This document shows positions 41,636 to 49,425 of a stretch of 64,000 bases of DNA, piece after piece. A program made the position numbers and the translations under genes. The notes below the pieces were generated by a model. It made no database searches, was not told the DNA's origin, and saw nothing but the letters and a program-made list of their open reading frames with translations. Position 1 is the first letter of the stretch; every line of letters starts with the position of its first letter. Origin of the DNA: Thiocystis violascens DSM 198 (GTDB lineage Bacteria > Pseudomonadota > Gammaproteobacteria > Chromatiales > Chromatiaceae); assembly GCF_000227745.2 (NCBI RefSeq), contig NC_018012.1, forward strand, positions 992,001 through 1,056,000, written 5' to 3'.

Positions 41636-42925
41636 TTAAAGTCCAAAGCCTCGGAACCGCCAGAAACTCCGCGCCAGCAGGAACCACAGAAAGCCCGACG
41701 ACAGCACGAGCGCGAGACCGCCGAGGCGCGCCAGACTTTTTCCGACACCGGGCGCCACATCGAACGCCGGCAGGGCTGCGGCGGCGACCAACGCCAGCAG
41801 CGCCACCAGATAGAGCCCGAATTGAATCCGCGCTGGCGCCTCGGGGATAAAGGTATGCATGTGCGGCACGCGGACATCGAAGCGGCGCGTCGCCACCTGA
41901 CGATGCTGGAGATGGAACCAGCTCAGAAAGGGCACGATCTTGAACAGCATGCCGCTCGGCAGCCCGACGCCGACGCCGATCAGCACCAGCACGCCCACCA
42001 GTTCGGCCCGTCCGCCCGCGAGCCAGAGCGCCGCCGCGAGCAGCGCCGAGATCATGGCCGACCGCCAGTAGAGCAACGTGGCATCGAGGCGCGGCCGCTC
42101 GCGGCGGCGCTGGCGGTCTAGCGAGACGCCCGCGAAGACGACGAAGCAGAGTGTGCTCAGCCCCATCCACCCGGTTGCCGCGGCGCCCTGCCCATTCGCC
42201 GTGAGGGCGCTCGCCACGGTCAGCACGACCGCGACCAGGGGTGCCGCCCAGCGCATCAGCCAATCCGGATAGGCGGGCGTGACATGAAACATGGGGACGA
42301 CCTGATAACCCACGCCCATGATGAGCAGGCCGGCCCAGCCCAACAGACCCCACGCCAGATGCAGATTCACCCAATCCACGAATCCCGCCACCCGCCACCC
42401 GCCCAGCAGGGCCACCACCAGCAGGACGCCGAGCAGCAGCGTGACGAGCAGCGCGACGAGCGCCAGACGCATGGCCACGACCGTGCGCCTGACGCCCCGC
42501 GCGCGTGCCAGCGCGCTCCCCGCCGCCGTGGCGAAGATCGTCAGACCCGCCATGAGCGACCCGCCGCCCAGCGTCAACCAGGCAGCGCCACCCCACAACA
42601 GGTCCGCGCTGAGCGAGAGGGTGCCCAGGATCAGCAGGACTTGCGTCGCGCGACCGACCAGGACGACCCGAGGCACCGGCGACCCGGCCAGCACCGGCAG
42701 CATCTGCAAGAGTGCGCCGCACATGATCTGGGTGAGAAAGCCCAGCGCGATCAGGTGCGTCACGGCCAGCGCGGGCGGAGTCCAGCGCGAGATCAGAACA
42801 AGCTCGCCCTGCCAGAGCAGCAGGCCGCCAGCGGCCACGGCAAACAGCGGAGCGGTCAGGAAAAAGGCGAAGGGAACCCCGATCGGCGGGGCCTGATCCA
42901 GGCTCAGTCCGGCGGTGTTCAACAT
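41636..42925 (-). CDS. NnrS-like multi-pass haem/copper-type membrane protein
   Basis: The 429-residue protein has about 12 membrane helices. Conserved-looking histidines lie in THLIALGF, VNLHLAWGLLG and GVGYQVVPMFHV, and WFHLQHRQ and PHMHTFIPEAP come later. This pattern resembles NnrS-type proteins linked to nitric oxide. Start at ATG 42925, inside the end of the DUF2249 gene (7-bp overlap). It ends the operon hemerythrin / DUF2249 / this gene. The family assignment is by pattern and context, so it is moderate. Confidence 0.7.
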   Translation of the reverse strand: MLNTAGLSLDQAPPIGVPFAFFLTAPLFAVAAGGLLLWQGELVLISRWTPPALAVTHLIALGFLTQIMCGALLQMLPVLAGSPVPRVVLVGRATQVLLILGTLSLSADLLWGGAAWLTLGGGSLMAGLTIFATAAGSALARARGVRRTVVAMRLALVALLVTLLLGVLLVVALLGGWRVAGFVDWVNLHLAWGLLGWAGLLIMGVGYQVVPMFHVTPAYPDWLMRWAAPLVAVVLTVASALTANGQGAAATGWMGLSTLCFVVFAGVSLDRQRRRERPRLDATLLYWRSAMISALLAAALWLAGGRAELVGVLVLIGVGVGLPSGMLFKIVPFLSWFHLQHRQVATRRFDVRVPHMHTFIPEAPARIQFGLYLVALLALVAAAALPAFDVAPGVGKSLARLGGLALVLSSGFLWFLLARSFWRFRGFGL

Positions 42926-43197
42926 GGGATCCGCTCGTCCAGTTCCGCCTGGGAGGGCGGCGCATCGAGCGCCCAGATCAGAATCTCGAAACGGTCTTCC
43001 GCGCCTTGGGTCCGCCATCCGTAGCCCATGCGCCGGAGCAAATCGTAGAGCGGAAAGGGCTCGCGCCGGTGCAGCACCCGAACGCGCCCGCCCGTCGGCA
43101 GATCCGCCAGGGCGTCGAGAATCCGCTCCATCGGCTCGGGCGGCGCCAGTCGACGGACATCCAGGATGGGGGCGCTTGTCATCGTCGGGTCAGACAT
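42919..43197 (-). CDS. DUF2249 domain protein (TusA-like fold)
   Basis: The 92-residue protein has LDVRRLAPPEPMERIL, then LPTGGRVRVLHRREPFPLYDLL and a C-terminal FEILIW strand, the DUF2249 pattern. These small proteins accompany hemerythrin, NnrS and denitrification genes in many proteobacteria. It overlaps both neighbours (8 bp with hemerythrin, 7 bp with the NnrS-like gene). An internal ATG at 43182 is also possible. Confidence 0.85.
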   Translation of the reverse strand: MSDPTMTSAPILDVRRLAPPEPMERILDALADLPTGGRVRVLHRREPFPLYDLLRRMGYGWRTQGAEDRFEILIWALDAPPSQAELDERIPC

Positions 43198-43627
43198 GGG
43201 TCAGTAGGGTGGCCATCTCCGCCGCCTGCTCGCGAAGCGCGCCGTCGGCCATGGGATAGAGCACGCCCTCCTCTTTGTAATTGTGCTGCTGCACGAGGAA
43301 ATGCAGCGTTTCCAGGAGGCCGAGAACGGCGGTCTTGTCACGCGCGGCGACGGCATCGCCGAGTTCCTCGAAGAGTTGGCGCATCTGCGCGTGTTCGCTA
43401 CACATGATTTCGATGGGATTTTCCGCGACCAGAAAGACGCGGGCCAAGGCGGGAAAGACGACGTCTTCCTCCACCGCGAAATGGCGGTTCATCGCGTCGA
43501 CGAGCGCCGTCGCCGCCATCTCGATGGCGGACCAGTCTCCGGAGCCGATGCTGGCCTCGGTCGCGGCCAGGAGATGGTCGCAGCGGTGGTGGTCCTGGGT
43601 GAAGGAATCGGTGATGGCGGCGATCAT
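43190..43627 (-). CDS. Hemerythrin-domain protein
   Basis: The 145-residue four-helix protein has the di-iron ligands expected for hemerythrin HHE domains: DHHRCDHLL near residue 12-20, NRHFAVEEDVVFP, CSEHAQM and VQQHNYKEEGVLYP. It may sense or bind oxygen or nitric oxide, or repair iron-sulfur centres like the YtfE/ScdA group. First gene of a three-gene operon; an FNR/Dnr-type site lies 62-75 bp upstream. Confidence 0.92.
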   Translation of the reverse strand: MIAAITDSFTQDHHRCDHLLAATEASIGSGDWSAIEMAATALVDAMNRHFAVEEDVVFPALARVFLVAENPIEIMCSEHAQMRQLFEELGDAVAARDKTAVLGLLETLHFLVQQHNYKEEGVLYPMADGALREQAAEMATLLTHV

Positions 43628-43688
43628 GCGGGGCCTGCTTGAAGGGGTTGAGATGGCGTGATTTTGTGGTTTGGTGGTGGACAGCTCC

Positions 43689-43702
43689 TTGATCTAGGTC
43701 AG
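43689..43702. promoter_or_regulatory. FNR/Dnr/NnrR-type binding site
   Basis: TTGATCTAGGTCAG matches the TTGAT-N4-ATCAA consensus, with one half imperfect (GTCAG). It lies upstream of the hemerythrin operon and is the only good match I noticed in the window. It suggests control by low oxygen or nitric oxide. Confidence 0.65.
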
Positions 43703-43754
43703 GACGCGCGTGTGGTCGTTAGGGGAGGCGGTTTGATGGAAGCACGTCAGTATT

Positions 43755-43786
43755 CCGTGACCGCCGACTACAAGTCGGCGATCCCA
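43755..43786. repeat. GCCGACTACAAGTCGGCGATCCC hairpin, related to 16840-16912
   Basis: GCCGACT and AGTCGGC form a short hairpin, and the flank CGGCGATCCC matches the arms at 16840-16912. It sits in the 382-bp spacer 43628-44009, which holds this, the FNR-type site and the repeat at 43873, with no gene. Confidence 0.65.
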
Positions 43787-43872
43787 GGGCGGCTGGCCCG
43801 GGGACATTGCGCGGGGGAACACGAGTTAGGCAAGTTCCAGGAAAATTCATACCAAACCCAAGGTTTCAAACA

Positions 43873-43965
43873 GACAGGATGAACAGGATTTTTCAAGATT
43901 AATAGGATTAAAAAACAAGCTATTACGAAATCCTGTCAATCCTGCGAAATCCTGTTCATCCTGTC
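43873..43965. repeat. AAATCCTGTTCATCCTGTC inverted repeat
   Basis: Perfect 19-bp arms (43873-43891 and 43947-43965) flank an AT-rich centre with further AATCCTG copies. Similar sequences are common in unrelated proteobacterial genomes. It lies just after the large membrane-protein gene and may aid termination. Confidence 0.85.
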
Positions 43966-44009
43966 CATTCACAGCCTCTCCGTGGGCAGATTGTTTTCAG
44001 TAAATCACC

Positions 44010-47000
44010 TTACTCCACGTCCAGGGTCAAGGGCTCTTTTCGAGCAGCGCCGCGCGCGTCCTTCGCCCGCTGACCTTCGCGCCAGAGTTGCGGGCTGGAA
44101 AACCCCGCCCAGCCCCAGCGCAGCCAGTCGAGCAGACGGAAGGCCAGCCAGAGCGCCCAGGCCAGCATCAGGGCACGGTAGATCCACATCGGCACCGAGA
44201 ACACCCAGACCTCGGGCAGCGTCGGGCCGCCTCGATCCTGATACCAGTTCAGCAGGGTTCCGGTCGAGCCGTTGCCCATGATCTGCATCTCCGGACGCCC
44301 CAGCAGACCCTGCTGAACGGCGCCGAGCAGCCCCGCCAGCGCGGCCAGGGTAAGCAGGACCAGACCGAGCTGGATCAGATTGAAGCGCCATGCCTTCTTC
44401 CCCTGATCGAGCCGCTGGCGCAGTCCGAGCGCGAACAGCCAGCCGGCCACCAGCAGCACCACCCAGACCTGCGCCAGACTGAGCCCGACGCCGAGCAGGA
44501 ACCAGTCGGGTATCCGCAAGGGGGTCAGACGACTGCGACCGAGCGCCGCCGCCAGACCCGCCAGGACTAGCAGGAGGCTCCAGAACAGCACCGCCGGGCC
44601 GATGCCGGGACCGGTGGCGAACAGCACCCAATGATCGTCGGGCAGACGTAACGCGAGATTCAGGTTGACCGCCGGGTTCCTCAGATCGGGAACCGATGGG
44701 GTAAAACCGACTTCCAGCACGCGCGATTCGCGCCAAGAGACCTGCATCCGCTGCGTCCCTGGAACCAACGGAAGTTCGAGATCGCCACCCGCGGCCGGCA
44801 GTGGCAGATTGCGCCCGTCGGCGCTGAAGCGGATGGGTTCGGCACCCTCGGGCAGACGGATGGCATGCGTTCCGCCCTGACTGCTGCGCACCCTCAACGT
44901 CAATTCCGCGTCGCTCCCCCGCCGCCCCGGCGCAACCTGGTAGTCCACGCGGTCGAATGTCAGGGTGGGTCCGGGGACGCCGAGCGGTCGGGTCAAGTTC
45001 AGCGTCAGCGTCTCGCCGGGCAGCGGACGCCAACCCGGCAGCCAGCGCTCGGACGGTCCACGCCGGTGAACCGGCGGAATGCCGCGATGCTCCAGATGCC
45101 ACATCGGGCCGAGATCCAGATGCCAGGCCTCGGCGAGGCGGGGATCCGCGCTGGCGCTCAAGGTCAGTTCGGCGACGGGATCCAGACTGGAGGTCCAGCT
45201 CAGCTCGGTCGCGCCGGGCGCCAGACCCGCGAGCACCCGCCCGCCCTCGACCTGCACGCCGGTCGTCTGGACCGATTCGCCGGGCAGCAGCGGCACCGGG
45301 ATCAGGATCGGGAATTCGGGCGCGGACAGACGCTGCACACGGGTCTCGACCCGCCAGTCGAGCCCGATCCGCAACCGGCGCTCGACCAGCAGCAGCGGCG
45401 GCAGGGCGTCCTGACTCAAGGGACGATCGTCCCGCACGCCCGACTCCGAGAGCCGGATCAGTTGGAGCTGCGAACCGGGCCGCCCCGCCGCGTCCAGTCC
45501 CTCGACCCGCCAGCCGTCGGCCTGTACCTCGACCTGTCGTGGCGTCAGCGGCAGCGGCAGATCCACCTGATCGCGCGCCGGCAGCGGGCCGGTCAGCCGC
45601 AGTCGGTGACGCCCCGCCGCGAGCGGAACCAGCAGTCGACCGTCGGCGTCGCGACTCACCGGATCCAGTGGGACGCCATCGAGCTGAATGTCGGTCGGCG
45701 ACCAGCCGCCCGCGCCGCCCGGCACGGGCGCGGCGACCGCCGCCGCGGCATCTAGGGTCAGTTCCAGCGTCAGACGCGCGGGTTCGGCGTGCACGGCCAA
45801 CCATGGCAGTTCCAGACAGTGCGGCAGACAGTCGGGCGGCGCGAGCAGTCGTTCGCGCAGTTCCTGCAACAGCTCGGGAGACGGCAAATCGCTGGCCAGC
45901 GTCTGCCCGGAGTTGACCCCCGCCCCGAGACCGAGCGCCAGCAAGAGCACCACGCCGACGCCCAACCGCCCGCGTTTCGGGACGAGACCGCCCAGGCGCA
46001 ACCCAAGTAGCACCAGCAGCAGGCTTCCCAGCAGCGAGATCGCCAGGTTCCAGCCCGGCGTCAGCAGCCACAAACGGGCCTGCCCGTTCTGCTCCACCGG
46101 GCCGGTCCAGGCCAGGTCGAAGCGGTGCCAGCGCCAGTCCGGGATACCGGGACCGGTCTGCACCCGCGCATTGGGATCGATGATGTCCAGCGGACTAGAA
46201 GCGGGCGAGGCGCTGGAGGAAAGATAATTTTGCATTTTCCGCCGTCCCTCCCGCGCCGGTTCCATGACAACCTCCGCCTCGTCCGCCATCCCCTGAAGCA
46301 TGGGTGCCGGCTGATTGGGATCCATGAAGGTGTCTGGAGACGCCGTCGTCAGGCCACCCGTCATCCCGCCCAGGCTCGCCCAGGGGGCGCGTTCGAGCTG
46401 AGGATAGAGTCCGTTGCGGACCTCCGAGACCAGAAACGGCAGGCCCACCACCAACAGCGCCAACAGGCTCAGACGGAAATACCACTGGACCAGTCCGCGC
46501 AGCCGCTGGACGCCAGCCGGAGCCGCTCCCGCCGGAGTCGGCGCGGCGGGTAGCAGTCGCAGCAAGGCGACGGCGGCGAGCAGATGCAGCCAGACCAGAC
46601 GCGGCGCACCCGGCGACTGCCAGGTCAGCGCCAGCGCCGCCAGCGCCAGCGCGCCCCAGCCCCAACCCCAGAGTCGACCGATCCCGATCGTCAGGATCAG
46701 TACCAGGAACAGATCGAGCAGCGTCCAGCGCGCGAACCAGCTATCTGGAAGGTTATCGACACCCGAGACCGCCAGCAGATCCCAGCCCGGCGGCAGATGC
46801 AGATGGGCCTGCGCGGCATCGAACGCCAGCGCCCAGCCCGAAACCGGAACCCGGTTGGGCGCGGCCTCCAGGCGTCCGTCCGCCACCAGATTCAGTTGGC
46901 CGCGCCGCACCTCCACCCCGAGCGCGCCGGTGTCGTCGAGACGATTGATCGGCACCGGTGTCCCCGCGACCTGGACCTGTCCAAGATCCAGTCCCGCGCC

Positions 47001-48203
47001 AGCTTCCAAACGCCAGGTGCGGGTCAGCTCGCCACTGATCCGATCCTGGACGCTGTAACCGGCACCGTCGAAATCCAGCCAGAGGTTCCGTTCCAGGGTC
47101 AGCCGATCCGGCGCCGGGTCCGGGTCGCCGCGCCGCTGTTCGACCAGCGTCAGGGTCTCGCCCGACGCGATTCGATAGACCGGCAGGCGCGACCACTCCT
47201 CTGGGATGCGGGTCTGACGCGGATCGACGAGCGGCAGCCCGGTCAACTCGACCTGACGCAGATCGGGACGTGCGGCGAAGGCCCAGACTTCCTGCTCCGG
47301 CCAGGGCGGCGGCAGGCTTCCGCGCGACAGCGACGTCACCGCGCCGCTGTGATAGGTCGCCACCTCCAGCACCCAGCGCCCGGGCCGGACCTGGATCCGC
47401 AGCATGCCGTCCGATTCCAAACGCGCCGGCAGCGGACTCTGGATCGCGAACGGCACCCCGCCCGGCAGGTGCACCGGCCCCAGTCGCGCCTCGCGGGCGC
47501 GGCCCGAGACCTCCAGTTCCAGCCGGGTCAGAATCCGTAGCGGCAGATCGTCCTCGATCCGGCGCGCGACCTCCAGACGCAGCCGGTCGCCCTCCCCGTC
47601 CGTCTGGGACGCGCCCGGATCGCGCAGCCAGAGCCGCCCGCCCGGCTCCAGTCGCGGCAGCGGACGCGAGACGCCATCGAGGGTGAGCGCGAGCCATCCG
47701 GTGAGCGGCGGAACCGCCAGCGCATCCGGGCGTTGCCGCCACTGGAAACGCCCGGTCAGCGCATGCTCGCCCGCCCCCAGCTTCACCGCCGGCCGCCCGT
47801 CGCGCAGCACGACCGGCAGCGCGTTTCCGCCATCCCGAACATCCTGAGGCCAGACATCGGCGTCGCCCGGCAGCAGCACCCAGTCTTCGGCGAACACCCG
47901 CCAGGTTTGCGCGAATCGCCCGCCTCCGGCGGTCAGATCCAGTTCCAGACGACCGGGCCAGGCGCAGCGAGATCCGCCGTCGCCCGGATCGAGGGGACAA
48001 GCGCGCCGATCCACGCCGTCCGGGCCAGACTCCAGAACCCAGGGTACCCAGGATCGCAGCGGATCGGGGACGCTTGGCGCCCGGTCAGCCGCCGCCTCGA
48101 CAGGCGCGGCGACCGTAAGATCGGGAACCGCCCCGGCCCAGGCCAACGGCAGCGCCATCCAGAACAAGCCCCACGAAACCAGCGTAACGAACCGACGAGA
48201 CAT
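44010..48203 (-). CDS. Very large membrane protein of unknown function (about 1397 residues)
   Basis: I do not recognise this protein. It has a signal peptide or first helix (FVTLVSWGLFWMALPLAWAGA). A long beta-rich region, probably periplasmic, spans to about residue 490. Three or four helices follow near 500-600 and two near 720-770. A second beta-rich domain spans about 800-1195, and about four more helices lie at 1215-1370. Pro, Gly, Arg and Leu are abundant. ATG 48203 is preferred to an in-frame ATG at 48218 because GGAGG lies about 8 nt upstream. It is divergent from the DUF1566 gene and has no same-strand neighbour nearby. Confidence 0.8.
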   Translation of the reverse strand: MSRRFVTLVSWGLFWMALPLAWAGAVPDLTVAAPVEAAADRAPSVPDPLRSWVPWVLESGPDGVDRRACPLDPGDGGSRCAWPGRLELDLTAGGGRFAQTWRVFAEDWVLLPGDADVWPQDVRDGGNALPVVLRDGRPAVKLGAGEHALTGRFQWRQRPDALAVPPLTGWLALTLDGVSRPLPRLEPGGRLWLRDPGASQTDGEGDRLRLEVARRIEDDLPLRILTRLELEVSGRAREARLGPVHLPGGVPFAIQSPLPARLESDGMLRIQVRPGRWVLEVATYHSGAVTSLSRGSLPPPWPEQEVWAFAARPDLRQVELTGLPLVDPRQTRIPEEWSRLPVYRIASGETLTLVEQRRGDPDPAPDRLTLERNLWLDFDGAGYSVQDRISGELTRTWRLEAGAGLDLGQVQVAGTPVPINRLDDTGALGVEVRRGQLNLVADGRLEAAPNRVPVSGWALAFDAAQAHLHLPPGWDLLAVSGVDNLPDSWFARWTLLDLFLVLILTIGIGRLWGWGWGALALAALALTWQSPGAPRLVWLHLLAAVALLRLLPAAPTPAGAAPAGVQRLRGLVQWYFRLSLLALLVVGLPFLVSEVRNGLYPQLERAPWASLGGMTGGLTTASPDTFMDPNQPAPMLQGMADEAEVVMEPAREGRRKMQNYLSSSASPASSPLDIIDPNARVQTGPGIPDWRWHRFDLAWTGPVEQNGQARLWLLTPGWNLAISLLGSLLLVLLGLRLGGLVPKRGRLGVGVVLLLALGLGAGVNSGQTLASDLPSPELLQELRERLLAPPDCLPHCLELPWLAVHAEPARLTLELTLDAAAAVAAPVPGGAGGWSPTDIQLDGVPLDPVSRDADGRLLVPLAAGRHRLRLTGPLPARDQVDLPLPLTPRQVEVQADGWRVEGLDAAGRPGSQLQLIRLSESGVRDDRPLSQDALPPLLLVERRLRIGLDWRVETRVQRLSAPEFPILIPVPLLPGESVQTTGVQVEGGRVLAGLAPGATELSWTSSLDPVAELTLSASADPRLAEAWHLDLGPMWHLEHRGIPPVHRRGPSERWLPGWRPLPGETLTLNLTRPLGVPGPTLTFDRVDYQVAPGRRGSDAELTLRVRSSQGGTHAIRLPEGAEPIRFSADGRNLPLPAAGGDLELPLVPGTQRMQVSWRESRVLEVGFTPSVPDLRNPAVNLNLALRLPDDHWVLFATGPGIGPAVLFWSLLLVLAGLAAALGRSRLTPLRIPDWFLLGVGLSLAQVWVVLLVAGWLFALGLRQRLDQGKKAWRFNLIQLGLVLLTLAALAGLLGAVQQGLLGRPEMQIMGNGSTGTLLNWYQDRGGPTLPEVWVFSVPMWIYRALMLAWALWLAFRLLDWLRWGWAGFSSPQLWREGQRAKDARGAARKEPLTLDVE

Positions 48204-48284
48204 GGCGCCGACCTCCATCCGGGGATAAGCTCAAGGCAGAATGCGCCCGGTCGAACCGGACGACCGACGAGGTAAAACTGAAGC

Positions 48285-48854
48285 ATGTACTCACGCAACC
48301 AATCCCGGCGCGGCGGCCTGACGATCCTGCTACTGCTGACGCCACTCCACGCAACCCTGGCGGCGGACATCCCGAGCGCGACCGATGCCTGCGTCGGCGG
48401 CCAACCCGAAACCGCCCCGTCCACGGAGTTCGTCGCCATTGAGGATGGCAGCGTGATTCGCCATGAACGCACCACACTCGAATGGCAACGCTGCGGGCGG
48501 GGTCAGACCTGGAATGGCACGACCAACCTCTGCGATGGCAAACCCACAGCCTATACCTGGGAAAAGGCGACTCGAATGGCGACGGCCCTGGAGGGCGGCT
48601 GGCGGCTGCCAACAGGCGAGGAACTGCTCAGCATCGTCGAAAAATGCCATGTCTCGCCCGCGATCAATCCGCAGGTTTTTCCCAATACTCCGGCATCTCT
48701 TTTCTGGTCATCCTCTTCCGACACGGGTGGATTGAACCGCGCCTGGAGCGTTAGCTTCTTTACCGGCAGTCCCTACCGCCCCGGCAAGATCCAAAGCGGT
48801 CGGATCCGGCTGGTGCGCGGCACCATGAAGGAAACGCCGCCGGCCGCGCCCTGA
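48285..48854 (+). CDS. Secreted DUF1566 (Lcl C-terminal-like) domain protein
   Basis: The 189-residue precursor has a signal peptide (GGLTILLLLTPLHATLAA, cleaved near 27). A DUF1566 domain follows: LEWQRCGRGQTW, YTWEKATRMATAL, GGWRLPTGEELLSIV and FWSSSSDTGG. Such domains occur in bacterial surface proteins and resemble C-type-lectin-like modules. Four to five cysteines fit a periplasmic or secreted location. It is divergent from the large membrane protein gene by 81 bp. Confidence 0.88.
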   Translation: MYSRNQSRRGGLTILLLLTPLHATLAADIPSATDACVGGQPETAPSTEFVAIEDGSVIRHERTTLEWQRCGRGQTWNGTTNLCDGKPTAYTWEKATRMATALEGGWRLPTGEELLSIVEKCHVSPAINPQVFPNTPASLFWSSSSDTGGLNRAWSVSFFTGSPYRPGKIQSGRIRLVRGTMKETPPAAP

Positions 48855-48855
48855 C

Positions 48856-49191
48856 TTACCAAGGGCGGTATTCCAGCCCGGGAATGTCCTGACGGTCGAA
48901 GACCGCCGGCAACCCCAACAGCAACTCCCGCAAGTGATCGAGATCCATGTATCGCCCATAGGACGCCTTGGCCGCGTCGAGCGGCAACTCGACCCAATAG
49001 CGATTGGCCTCGAATTCGCACAGGATCTGCATGATGTTTTCCTCGGCGTCGATGATTCCGAGATAATCGTCCTCGCATTGCAGACGGGGCAGCAGTTGCT
49101 CGCAGATCGAACGGACACTCATCTCCACGGCGCTGGCCGACGAGACGGACTCTCCGGACCGGTCAAACAGATAAAAGACTCGATAGTGCAT
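48856..49191 (-). CDS. Small cytoplasmic protein of unknown function
   Basis: I do not recognise this 111-residue protein. It begins MHYRVFYLFDRSGE and is acidic with mixed alpha-beta character, without a membrane segment or known motif. It ends one base from the convergent DUF1566 gene and is divergent from the 1197-residue membrane protein across 234 bp in which I see no clear site. Confidence 0.7.
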   Translation of the reverse strand: MHYRVFYLFDRSGESVSSASAVEMSVRSICEQLLPRLQCEDDYLGIIDAEENIMQILCEFEANRYWVELPLDAAKASYGRYMDLDHLRELLLGLPAVFDRQDIPGLEYRPW

Positions 49192-49425
49192 GATCGACAG
49201 TCATCGCTCCCTGTCATCTCGAAGAGGCGAATTTGCCTCATGATAAAGTCATCGGTCGTCGGAATGGCGCAAAGCGACCGCGTGCTATGATCCTGTTCGC
49301 CATGTGTTGGCGAATTGCTCCCAATATACCCCTGATCCCGTGCCCGATCATCGTCGCATTCGGCGCATCCCACGGCCTGGATCAAGGGTTTTTCTCCAGA
49401 TCACTCGAATCGAGCCCACCGACCC

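Noticed and set aside
41622..42965. 447-residue minus-strand frame over the NnrS-like gene
   Set aside because: The other frame has clear membrane helices and conserved His; this one is a GC-rich shadow.
43873..43965. Inverted repeat as the ends of an insertion sequence
   Set aside because: The 19-bp arms enclose only about 55 bp without coding capacity, and similar sequences are common as simple genomic repeats.
44005..46071. 688-residue minus-strand frame inside the large membrane-protein gene
   Set aside because: It overlaps the 1397-residue gene in another frame and is Arg/Ala/Gly-rich without any motif.
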